Below, one piece after another: positions 50,433 through 60,050 of a stretch of DNA of 64,000 nucleotides (positions are counted from its first letter, which is position 1; the number at the start of each line of letters is the position of its first letter). The translations under genes were made by a program, and so were the position numbers. The notes under the pieces were generated by a model, which had not been told where the DNA came from, searched no databases, and was given only the letters and a program-made list of their open reading frames with translations. This stretch comes from Datnioides undecimradiatus (Eukaryota > Chordata > Actinopteri > Lobotiformes > Datnioididae): assembly GCA_008933995.1 (NCBI GenBank), contig WARS01000090.1, positions 3,145,925-3,209,924 on the forward strand. Direction: 5' to 3'.

Positions 50433-52047
50433 CCTTTAATCTCGCCGCTTCGTGGTCACCATGGGAGCAGGTGATTTTTATCCCCACTGGAGAGCGTACG
50501 ACCGGGCCAGCGTATGCAGATTCACCTTTAAACACGTACAAAAGTCACATATTTCCGCTGCACGAGGCACAGAAATGAAACGGACAGTCTCCCTCGCCAT
50601 CTCTCCCCCACTATCTCACTTGCACACGTGCACACACATTTCCGCTCACTTCACGTGTAATGTAATCACCTGTGCTCTCCATGCTTCCTAACCCAATAAA
50701 GCTGACAGCCTCCACTACAGACACACATGCACGCACACGCACACACAAACAAACACACACATCCTGCAGAACAACCTGTGATACATTCACCTCTCTTTTC
50801 ATTCCTGCCTCTGTGCTTCTGTGCCCTTTTTATCTGCCCAGTCCTTCCTGCTACAAACTGGTCTATTTACATCTTACAGTAGCGGTTGCAGCTTCAAACT
50901 CCAGCCGCTCTGCTCCTCTTGTAGCTAGCCGCTAACCGTAGAGCCTCATTAACAGCACAGAGTTGAAGGACCGACTCGAGCCCCGGTCCAAGGTGCCAGA
51001 ATGAAGCGTCTGGGGAGCGGACTTAGAAACAGACGCGCAGACAGAGCTAGTTGGATCGACTGGGCTAAAAGAGAAAGCAGACGGGCTGTGCTCTTTGTTG
51101 CATTATTCAACAACATGCATGAGTAAGGACAGAGAGAATGAAAGATGGACTGATGAATAAGAGAAAGAATGGGTCAAAGAAAGCCAAAGTAAAACTGTAG
51201 GGTAACTGCGAGATGTGTCTGCGCGCACATACTGTACGTGTGACTCGCTCGGGGTCTGCCCAGCATTGTGGAGGGTGACCAGGCATGGCCGCCATCTGCT
51301 CCTCACCGCAGCAACTGTTGCCAGGGTACCTGCTCTCCTCTCTTCCCCTTTATGCCACCTTTTGCTCCTCGCCCCACACCCCCTCCTCATCGCTTTGCTC
51401 CTAATTCTTTCTCCTCCTAAATGTTCTTTCCTCTTCCCCCCAATTAATTTAATTTCCTTTTTCATTCTAAAGAGGATACCTGCTTTCTATTCAATAAGCT
51501 TTATTGGCGTGACATTCAATTCGTTGTATATTAGCAACGCTTCGGTGAAGTACTAATAACGCTGAAATACTTCTGATACTTCTGCCAATCCATTTGCTCT
51601 TTTTTCATCTTGCTTGTCTTTATTTAACTTAACACACTGTAAATGTATTACTATGTATTATTGTGGTAATCTCGTCATTTCTGAAGCTAACTGCTACAGT
51701 TCTCCTACCGCTACATCTCCCCTGCAACACACACACACACACACACACACTCTACCTCTAACAAAGTCTTTAATTCTCTGAGACTGTTCCTCTCCTCTTT
51801 CCTTTGAAATCCATCCCTCCTCCGTTCCCTCGTTCCCTCTTGGCAATTGTGCGGACATGACTCAGGGCCCCCTATCTGCAGAGAAAGAGAGAGAGAAGCA
51901 GAGGAAGAGTGGAGAAAGGAGTTTGATGGTGGGGTGTTTAGAGAGAAAGGAAGAAAAGAGGTAGAGTGAGAGAGAGGAGGGGGGGGGGATCGTAGATCAG
52001 AACCGTCATGATTGAGCCATCTGCTGAGAGGAGGCCAGTGAGACTCG

Positions 52048-52048
<1 letters not shown>

Positions 52049-52081
<33 letters not shown>
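52049..52081. repeat. (CA)n microsatellite
   Basis: Uninterrupted CA repeat of 33 bp. Confidence 0.95.
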
Positions 52082-52083
<2 letters not shown>

Positions 52084-53147
52084 CATGCTTAAAGATCACC
52101 ACTGCCACCCGTTGGTCATTTCCTGACACTACGCCTCTCCTTCCCCTCGCCGCTCCTCTCTTACATCGTTTGACTGCCCTGCTGCCATCCGGCAGGAACA
52201 TGCCAACCGGAGATGAGACACGTAGCTCTGAACATCGATCAGTCTGGTCTGGCTGTCTGGTGAGGCAGTCTTAAGCAGCCGATTCTGTTTGCTCCACGGG
52301 GTTTTTTTGTGCTCTAATATATGAGGTTTATCTCCACCTAACTCCCTTCTAAGAAGAGCCGGGCCTCAGTACGGATTATGAGGCTTTGGCTCTTTCAAAA
52401 CATATTGAGTATAGTGATGTGCTACAGACTCTCGCCAATGCTACGATGCGCTACTGTAATCCTGCTTTTGCTGTTTCATTCTTGCCCTGCAGTTAAATGT
52501 GATTTGTTGTACACTGTCTGTGCCTCTCTGTGGCTGTGGGGCGGGGGGGAGCTGTGTGTTGTTGCATTTTCATGTGTGCAAACACTCTTTTACCAGCCTG
52601 AATTGTTCTTTCGTCTCCTCTCAGGCCTCTCCCCTCTCTTACTGTCAGCCAGCCTAAACGATGTCCACTCTCGCTCAGCTGTCTAACCTTTAATAGATTT
52701 ATAAACGCTCCCCTCCCATTGGCCAGAGCAGGCCATTTCATCCTATTAGAGATTAGCATACGGCTGAGTGCAGGAGGAAGTGCTCTTTATATGCTAATAA
52801 GGAGATAATGTATGCAGCGAGGACCAACCAATGCCCCATTGGGAGGACTCGGGGTGGCCTGACGAGCTGAATCTTGAAACAGTCCTGTCTTTATCTTGTT
52901 TTTCGCCCTCATTCACAGACACCTGGACCGTCTTTGTGAGCTATTATACAACATAATGGCTGAATACAGTTTTATATTCAATACAGATTGTGCAAAGATG
53001 TCACTCTAGGTGCCAGTAATGCTGGGGAGTGTATTTAATATGTATTCCTCCTGCAGCTGATATAATTGTGTGACACACTTGTGATAAAGAGCAGCAACAA
53101 TGGCACTGAAGCAAAGGTTTCCATGGTTTGAATTGGCTCTGTTAGAT

Positions 53148-53352
53148 GCAGGGAAGCTAATCTTGTGGATAGCCCTCTCGTATCGGTGTAGTAAATATGA
53201 TGCTACTGCTAACGAGACTGGAAATGGCTAGCCAGGCTCTATCTGAAGATATAGCCTAACGTCTAAAGCTAAAATGTTATCTCATTTATGCAATTCATAC
53301 GAAAAACTAAGTGTAATGGGTAGTTTTAAGGATATGCACCAGACTGTTTCTC
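53148..53352 (+). mobile_element. Interspersed repeat fragment, probably the 5' part of the GCTAAGCTAA family
   Basis: ACTGCTAACGAGACTGGAAA, then TGGCTAGCCAGGCTC, AAAGCTAAAATGTTATCTC and ATTTATGCAATTCATACG resemble the upstream portion of the same percomorph repeat. It lies about 210 nt before exon 4. The match is weaker than in the other copies. Confidence 0.4.
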
Positions 53353-53565
53353 TACAATTGCCAGACAAACAGTGTCAGACTTCAGCAAGTTAAATGAACT
53401 TTAAATATTGCTTAGTGAGGTTTAGCAGTGCTGTTGCCTTTGATCAGATCCAGGCTGTGAAGCTCCTCATCAAACTCTGTTCATTTAACTTGTTAACTGA
53501 TAAGTGATTGACTGACTGCTTCACAGTCCATCTGACCAGCTGTCCTCTCCTGTCTGTCTCTACAG

Positions 53566-53835
53566 GAGCAAGGTGTAGTGGGGATGTCGCGACCGCCGGG
53601 CGCCATCCCACCTCCTCACCCTGCTGGGGGCGTGGCCTCGGGGGTTGGACCCAACCAGGGGTCAGGTCCACCTCCAGGCTACGTGGGCAACCAGCAGCAG
53701 GCAGCCATGATGAAACAAATGATGGCGATGGAGCAGGAGAAGAGGGTGCAAATGCACATGATGGAGCAGCAGAAGCAGCAGCTCCTCAGAGAGCAGAGGC
53801 AACAACAGCAGCAGCAGCAGCTACTGGCTGAACAG
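53566..53835 (+). CDS. maml3: MAML3 exon 4: Met/Gln-rich helical segment
   Basis: This exon encodes 90 residues, window residues 564-653. It joins exon 3 after ...MQPHGQ as EQGVVGMSRPPGA, matching the human ...SHGQEQHP junction as I recall it. Residues 1-42 are Pro/Gly-rich (PPGAIPPPHPAGG). Residues 43-90 run GNQQQAAMMKQMMAMEQEKR...EQQKQQLLREQRQQQQQQQLLAEQ, a heptad-like Met/Gln/Glu/Arg helix that corresponds to the human AAIMKQMLIDQRAQLIEQQKQ region. The acceptor is a strong pyrimidine tract, CCTCTCCTGTCTGTCTCTACAG|G, and the donor CAG|GTGAGT is an optimal consensus. The 270-nt length keeps phase 0 at both ends. The exon follows an intron of about 40 kb. Reading into the intron adds VSFL and then a stop. 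Confidence 0.92.
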
Positions 53836-54481
53836 GTGAGTTTTCTATAAGTCGCTGCGCACAAATGTGGTGAAAACGGCCAGTTCTGTACATTTCATCT
53901 GTTCTGTATAAACCGTTTATAAACTGCGTGTGTGTTCATTGTTTGTTCACACATTACTGCGTATTTGTCTGCGTCTGCAGCTCTAACGAGAGCAGCTCAT
54001 CCTCTCCTCTTCCTTACTGTTGTCTGGTTGCATGTATAATTACCCTCAACCAGCCCCCTCTTCACTACTTCCTTTTCATCTCTGCAAAGTGTGTGCGTGC
54101 ACGCCTATGTGTGTGTGCTTTTTGCCACACGCCGCCTGCTGTGATAATGTGGTGTTTTCTTTTTATTTCTCTCTCTGTGAGGGAATCAAGTGTTAAAGAG
54201 TTCTGAACTCCGAAGTCACCACCCACTATGTTGGTTTTAATTGGATCTGCAAAAACATACACAGACACACACATATAGGTGTCTGAAAGTAAACACGTCC
54301 TGTTTGGACTTCGTGTATGTTGTTAACTGGATATCATACCACCATTTAAATGAGCAACACCTCTGCTTTCCAGGCACACGTTCAGTAGATGTTTTTTTAA
54401 TGCTGCAAGCACCAAGACTTTTTACTTTTCTGTACTTGTAACACAACCGAAGGTGTGGCAACACAAATCTTATTCCGAATG

Positions 54482-54812
54482 TACACATCTGTCTCACTTC
54501 TGCTTCACCAAACATCTGTCTCACATACAGTGTATACCAAACGTTCGTCTGTCTCTCCTCTGCCAAACATCTGGCTCTAATGTATCAAACATCTGTCTCC
54601 ACTATACAAAACGCTTGGAATATGTCTGATCAGACTGAAATCTGTCACACTGCTGCTACACCAAACCTCCGTATGCACCCTACCAAACAGCTGTCTCAAA
54701 TGTACCACACATCTGTTTCTACTACACCACACATCTGTCACACATCTACTGTAACAAACCTCTGTTTCAGTCTGCTTCAACCACAACAAAGTCTCCAGCT
54801 CCACTAAACATC
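54482..54812. repeat. Degenerate minisatellite, unit about 22 bp, roughly 12 copies
   Basis: A unit near CAAACATCTGTCTCNNNTNTAC recurs in variant form (CAAACATCTGTCTCACATAC, CAAACATCTGGCTCTAATGT, CAAACATCTGTCTCCACTAT, CAAACAGCTGTCTCAAATGT, CACACATCTGTTTCTACTAC and others), with spacers of 0-8 bp. It lies wholly inside intron 4. Unit lengths are uneven, so this is an old array, not a homogeneous one. Confidence 0.75.
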
Positions 54813-55356
54813 TTGGCATGTGAAGCAGAGTAACTAGTGAAACTATAAAAGGGGAATTGGAATATTAAAATATACAAAAAGGCTTGAAATGTGTGAATTG
54901 AAGTAAAGGGCGGTGTACAGAATGTGCATGGTTATGGTCATTACATCCACATTACTGATGATTATTTATTAAAAATCAAGTTTAAAGTGATATTTTATTA
55001 TTTATTTTACATTTATTTGTATGTTAAGGTGCAGGAATCCTCATCACACTTAACATATAGGAAGGTTTTGCACATTTGGGTTAAATGCAAGTATTCAAAG
55101 GTAACAGAGAAGCCAAATACATCCAGAGGCATCGTTACAGGAAGCCTGGCTTTAATGTTGTGTACTGGCTTTGGAGCTAAGACTACTTAACTGTGCATTT
55201 AGTAACAGTATTTAATATGTTTATAGACTCTGTTTGAATTAACTTTTTTTATTTCTATGTGCTCCTTTTTCTTGTCTGTATCCCATAATGATAGCAAATC
55301 TTGAATTCATAAAATAGATATGAAGGCATGCAACGCATTTATAACCTACATTCCTA

Positions 55357-55402
55357 ACAATTGTGCATGTGTCTGTGTGTGTGTGTGCGCACGTGTGTGT
55401 AG
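55357..55402 (+). promoter_or_regulatory. maml3: 3' splice site of exon 5 with UG-repeat in place of polypyrimidine tract
   Basis: Between the likely branch point (TTCCTAAC, 55351-55358) and the AG at 55401-55402, the sequence is almost only alternating TG with CG/CA interruptions (TGTCTGTGTGTGTGTGTGCG, then CACGTGTGTGTAG). The other four acceptors in this gene have normal C/T-rich tracts. UG repeats are bound by TDP-43 and CELF proteins. In CFTR a (TG)m(T)n tract at an acceptor causes exon skipping through TDP-43. Exon 5 is therefore a good candidate for regulated or length-sensitive inclusion. Confidence 0.55.
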
Positions 55403-55481
55403 CTCCAACAGCAGCAGCATCTCCCCAGACAGATGGGCCAGGGCCAGAGGAATCCATACCCCCAAGTCAATCAGTACCAAG
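55403..55481 (+). CDS. maml3: MAML3 exon 5: 79-nt frame-determining microexon-like exon
   Basis: This exon encodes LQQQQHLPRQMGQGQRNPYP then QVNQYQ, plus the first base of a split glycine codon. The human equivalent reads LPRQHLQPQRNPYP then VQQVNQFQG as I recall it, so this short exon is real although too small to stand out as an open frame. The upstream junction is phase 0 and the downstream one phase 1. It is therefore the only exon seen here whose loss shifts the frame. The donor is AAG|GTGAGA. The acceptor TGTGTGTAG|C is unusual because the tract before it is a UG dinucleotide repeat. A good branch-point match, TTCCTAAC, lies at 55351-55358, about 45 nt upstream of the acceptor. Confidence 0.9.
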
Positions 55482-57059
55482 GTGAGACACACAAGGGCCC
55501 ATGCGTTCATTGCATTCGCACAACAATACTGGTAATATGTGTAAAAACACAAGACTGGCAGCACCCCAATAGATTTCTAATAAACAAGGCAAGACCTGAC
55601 CTAGATTCTTCAGCATTTTATTGATGACCACATTTGCAAATGGATTTTTGGTAAATCAGTCATCGCACTTCTTTGCAGATCATCCAGATGGTTAAACAAA
55701 AACAATCTTACAATCACACATGCACACTTGGTCTGCAGCAAGTATGGTGGAGTGCCAAGACATTTAGACATTTAACAGATTTTGCAGTTCACTCTGCCAT
55801 ATTCAGAGACAGATAGACACACAAACACACGTAAACATGTATGCAAACAGCAGCGCCGACTGAACATCACCCTGAAACCAAACCTCGTCCTCTCTGTCTG
55901 TCTCTGTCAGATACATCAGTTGGCGCTCAGATGCTCTTCAGCCTCCTCGCTCGCTCTCTCTCTCCCTCTCTCTCTCTCTCTCTGGCTCTCCATGAAAAAA
56001 AATATATAGAATATTCCTGCTCTGCCTGTTACCACGGCAACTTGTCTGTCCTGGATCCCCCAGAGTTCCGGTGAAGTCAGAGAGATGGATGAGAGGAGGG
56101 AAATGGGAGAGGGGGAGAGAGGGTGGAGGCTGGTAACAACAAGAATAGGTAGATGGTCTGGTAGGTAGAAGGAGAGGTTGGGAAGAGAAAGAAAAAGCGA
56201 GAGAGATGAGTGGGTGAGAGGATGATGGAGAGAGATGAAGAAATGTATGGTGGGGGGAGAAGGAGGAGGAGAGTCAAGTCGAAAGCCATTTATAGCCATC
56301 AGAGTGTCTGTCTGCAAGTCTAGGAGATAATGTGGAGAGGAAGAGGGAGCTTCGGTGTGAAACTCTGGCCTAGAAATATACCTGTTAGTTCAGCTATCCT
56401 GCAGCGTTTCAGTGATTTGAAAGCATCGAATATGTGCCCGCATCACCTGCAATCAGAGCGTGATCATACTCACTGGACTCGTTTGAATCTACATGAAAGT
56501 GACGTTGGGCTATTTTGTCGCGTTACTTTACCTCCAGCTCTGCTCGCTCCCCACATACTTACAAGCCTGGAGTGTGTGATACTCTTCGTTCTGACTCCTC
56601 TGTTACAGTTCAAGTCTGATCTGTGAGGTGAGGGATTAGCGGAATGATGTCAGAAGTGGGTTTATTAGAGGATTTAGAGCCATTTCCACGCTAGCAGACC
56701 TCCTCGGCTGTGCCACTGCCGAGCCTCTAATAGGAAAAAGTGGGGAAGTGAGGTGCTGGCGCTTTAGTGTGTTTAGTTTTATTTCAGTGTGGTTGGATTT
56801 GAAGTAAATTGGGAGGGAAGCATTCGTTTCCAGAGTAAACAGGTTGTCACGGAACATAAATCTTTGCCTCAGCACTGACTTATTAGATTGGTCTTACGTG
56901 CCATTTGGTGATTTAAGTGGATCTAGTATACAGGCTCCAAAGCTCTTTTACAAAAGTGGAGCTCCTTTGTGATTTCTGTCTCCATATGCCTCTCTAATTC
57001 TTTCCCAACTCCAATGCCTTTGTTCTCCGATTTTAATGCTGCTCATTCTTCTCTCCAAG
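55482..57059 (+). other. maml3: maml3 intron 5
   Basis: This 1578-bp phase-1 intron runs from GTGAGA to CTTCTCTCCAAG. It contains a short CT tract (about 55953-55982), a GA-rich segment (about 56078-56280) and a unique segment (56330-57040). The open frame that precedes exon 6 from 56969 is intronic and does not resemble MAML until after the acceptor. Confidence 0.88.
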
Positions 57060-58162
57060 GTCCTCCTCAGGATCTGGCATCCAGGAGCCAGGCTCTCCAG
57101 AACATTCGGGCCGCCCGTCTCCTACAGCAGCAGCAGCAGAACCAGCAGCAGATGGTCCAGATGAGTTCTGTTCAGGGCCAGGGGGGCTCAGTAGGACCCC
57201 AAACTGACATGGGCTTACCCTACGGCAACCAGGGGTCCAACCAGGGTTCCCTGTATGCGCTCAACCCCTCCATGAGCCAAATGATCCACCAGCAGCAGCA
57301 CCAGAGCCAAAGTGTCCAAGCCTCCATGGGTCTTCCACCGCAGCACAACCCTGCCGGAGGGCCTCCCCGGCAGGCAGGTGCAGGTCCTGGAGTTGGAGGT
57401 ATGCCCGGAGGCCCCGGAGGTGGTGGAGCTGGAGGGTATGGAGGACAGGGGATGTTATTGAACTCCATGACCCAGCAACCCCTCAAAGGTCCTCCCAACG
57501 CCAAAGCCCAAGCACAGAGACTGCAAAGCATGCTGGGAGCAGGAGGAGGAGGTGGAGGAATGGCAGCGGGTGGCTGGCCACAGCAGCAAGGACAGGGTCT
57601 GCAGGCCATGGGTGGAGGAGTTGGAAGGACTACAGGAGGAGGGGGAGGAGACATGGTGGGGTTCAGCTCCGCCCAGGGTTATGGGATGCAGCCAGGTCAA
57701 CCCCCACGCATGGCCAAGCAACACTTTCAGGGCCCGGGGCAGGGGATGGCCCAAGGAATGGACCCCAGAGTGGGCAACCCAGCGGCCGGTATGGGTGGCC
57801 CAATGATGGGCCCACACATGGGCGGTCAGCCCAGGACCAACCAGCCCCGGCCCATGGTCATGAACCAAGGGATGAACCAAGGGGTGATGGGCCAGGGGAT
57901 GACTGGGATGGGAGGATTTGGGCCAGGCCCTGGGGGGCCTGGAATAGGGGCAGGGGGAGGAGGAGGTGGACCCTACGGACCAGGGGGAGTTGGGGTTGGA
58001 GGTCAGCCACCGGGCTACCAGAGGACAGCCAATCAGGACATGTCATCCTATGGTTATGGGGGCGGGCCCTCAGGGGGAGGAGGTTTCGGATTGGGCGATG
58101 GCACAGGGGCGGAGCTGGACTCGAGCGACGGTTGGATGGAGGAGTTTTTCCCGAGCCAATAG
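57060..58162 (+). CDS. maml3: MAML3 exon 6: Gly-rich C-terminal region and stop
   Basis: This terminal coding exon completes the split Gly codon and adds 366 residues (window residues 681-1046) before TAG at 58160-58162. It opens PPQDLASRSQALQNIRAARL, matching human SPQDIAAVRSQAALQSMRTSRL as I recall it. Later anchors shared with MAML3 are SQMIHQQQHQ, GGYGGQGMLLNSMTQQPLKGP, AQRLQSMLG, AKQHFQGPGQGM, NQPRPMVMNQGMNQG and the tail GAELDSSDGWMEEFFPSQ. MAML C-termini carry the second activation domain, needed for full Notch output. Two differences from the human protein stand out: abundant glycine runs (GGPGGGGAGGYGG, GGGGGG, TTGGGGGD), and a compact acidic end instead of the longer DEWMQELDELFG-type tail. 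The acceptor is CTTCTCTCCAAG|G. Both the wide spread of homology and the frame-consistent junction support the model. Confidence 0.93.
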
Positions 58163-58723
58163 CCAACGGGGAAACTGGAGATGAGTTTTTACTGGATGAA
58201 CTAAACATTAGAGCGGGACAAATGTTAAAACCTGAGAAAGTAAAAACAAAAAGACATGATGCGGACTGGCATGTTTTTGTTTTGTAAAACATGGGCAAGG
58301 TTATAAATGAGTTCCTGTGTTATGTTTTGTGCGTATGTGTGTGTGAGAGAGATGGAGAGAGAGAGAGCGACCATTATGTCTCGTGCATATTAATGAAAAA
58401 CCAATATAGAGATTAAGAGGTGTGTTTCATTAGTTTCCCTTTTTTCTCCACGGAATGAATTTTTCTCATGTTTCCAGTGTTTGAAAGCGAGCCCCGTTTA
58501 CACAGCAGCGCTTTGAGCCCGAGCTTCAGCAGGGGCTGATTGAACACCGCAGACTGATGAAGGGGAAGGAAGACTTGTTCTCAAGACAGCAATTTATTTG
58601 TGTTTGTGTGTTTGTGCCACCCAGCTCAGTGCTTCAGATCTCTCAACTATGTGAGGAGCTGAAGGGAGTAGAAAGCACTCTCAGCGCTCCCATTTCCTCT
58701 CTTAGATTTGTGCCCCCCATGCA

Positions 58724-58834
58724 CACACACACACACACACACAGACACACACACACACACACACACAAATCTGTCTCCCTCGCACTCTCTCAGTTTGTTC
58801 TCCTCACTTGATCTCTCTCTCTCTCTCTCTCTCT
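58724..58834. repeat. (CA)n and (CT)n microsatellites within the 3' UTR
   Basis: CA repeat at 58724-58767 with a single AG interruption, followed by (CT)n at 58814-58834. Both lie about 0.6 kb after the stop codon, so they would be transcribed in the mature mRNA. Confidence 0.85.
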
Positions 58835-60044
58835 CATCCTCCTTCCCTCTCTCCTCTCGTCTTTCCCACCCTCTCTCCAGAGACTCGTTCCTTGCTCTCA
58901 ACACTCCTTTCTCTGTTTAAATTGTGAACATCACAACAGTACAAATGATGTTCCTCTATTGTGCCACACAAGCACACTCTGCCCTCTAGTGCTTTTGCTT
59001 GGTAACCAACTTGGGTGGCGTTTTGGGGTGGGTGTTTTTTTGTTTTTTGGTTTTTGGTGGGGGGGCATTTCCTGAGCATGGCTGTGGATGATGGGTGTGC
59101 ATGCAGAGGAAGACAAAGAGATTGAAAAGCAGAGGAAGAGGGAGAGAATAGGCAGCTAAAGCAAAAGCAAGCACCAGGACTCAAAAGCTCATGCACACAC
59201 ATAAACACACACACACATATATACAAACCAACAAACAGACAAACAAGCATCAGCCCGGGAGGAAGAGCGGTTGTGTGAGCGGCAGCTAACAGAGCTAATA
59301 TTACATTAAACCTTCTGCCTGTGTGACACAAACCACATCACATACATCAGGCTGGCACAGAGCAAAACGATCGCTGGGCACTGAATGTATTCAAGCACCA
59401 CAAGTGACTTCTTCTTTTTAAGGACATTTAAAAAAAAAAAAACAAACAAAAAAAAACAAGCTCATTGAAAGCCCACCCACATTGTTTTGTTTGTTGCTGT
59501 GTTTTATCTCTAACAATGATGCTGGTTGTGTCTTTGTCAATTAAAAGGAGAGAAAAAAAGTTCAAATTAGCCTTCTTTTTAGTTTGTGTTGTCTTCTGAA
59601 AATCTGTTTGTCCTCCCGTCGCAGCACAGCCTTCCCTCCTCCCATTGTGACACAGCTAGTCGTCAATCACCGTAGCCCTGCTTTACATTGTGGCTTTTCT
59701 TGTACCGCAGCTCCGAACTAGAACGTAACTGTGCTATACTGTAACACTACTGTGAAGAAATACGAGTTGTCCCCTTCCAGCGCTTCACTAGGAAAATGAA
59801 CCACTGCTAAGCCTCGAGTTTGTTTTATAGACAGTAGAGATGCTTCAGACAGCTGATTGGGCTTAAAAGGGTGACAACGGTTAGCGCCAGTTAGCGTCAA
59901 AACCATCAGTGCTTCCACTGAAGTCGGTGTCTCCCCTTCTTCTTTGTCTCTGAGCTTACTAGCAAACTGTAGGCTTTACTCCAAGCCACACGGCTTTCGT
60001 TCATCACCAACAAGCTGTCCACACTTTTACCCTAACGGTTGAGT

Positions 60045-60050
60045 AATAAA
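60045..60050 (+). terminator. maml3: Possible proximal polyadenylation signal in maml3 3' UTR
   Basis: AATAAA occurs in the context GAGTAATAAATATGTGTC, 1.9 kb after the stop codon, with a U/G-rich element just downstream. It would remove the AT-rich distal part of the UTR, including the Pumilio-type site. Only the hexamer is seen; its use is not known. Confidence 0.3.

Larger units (their letters stand above)
13433..53565 (+). other. maml3: maml3 intron 3 (about 40 kb)
   Basis: This very long phase-0 intron runs from GTAAGG to CTCTACAG. No nested gene could be supported on either strand; the long open frames are translations of CA/GT, CT or GA repeats. Contents: dozens of dinucleotide microsatellites in both orientations, interspersed repeat fragments (15262-15575, 26765-26865, 37150-37240, 44465-44700, 44790-45080, 47218-47420, 47668-47918, 53148-53352), and G-quadruplex-prone stretches (18958-19040, 21370-21411, 30324-30344). 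It also has CT-rich tracts (19080-19360, 23510-23740, 33421-33945, 36140-36290, 40690-41270) and a 1-kb GA-rich tract (45327-46376). Low-repeat AT-rich blocks that could be conserved elements lie at 15170-15250, 30478-30600, 40085-40185, 43870-43972 and 52688-52850. The remaining stretches, for example 21840-22480, 24000-25530, 31160-32540 and 41280-42870, are unique sequence in which I recognise nothing. Confidence 0.85.
53836..55402 (+). other. maml3: maml3 intron 4
   Basis: This 1567-bp phase-0 intron runs from GTGAGT to the unusual UG-repeat acceptor TGTGTGTAG. It holds a degenerate minisatellite (54482-54812) and an AT-rich unique segment (54830-55340). No coding region was seen inside it. 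Confidence 0.88.

Noticed and set aside
51490-51535. AAGCTTTATTGGCGTGACATT, resembling a common fish repeat end
   Set aside because: Only one short block matches my recollection, with no flanking homology.
54482-54812. Regular repeat array considered as a CRISPR or as a repeat-protein exon
   Set aside because: Units vary in sequence and length and there are no unique spacers of constant size. It lies inside a eukaryotic intron, and the minus-strand frame through it has no homology and depends on the repeat unit.
56969-57059. Extension of the last exon upstream to the ATG at 56969
   Set aside because: It is intronic: the residues do not resemble MAML, while exon 5 to exon 6 joined at 55481/57060 restores NQYQGPPQDL, which matches the human order.
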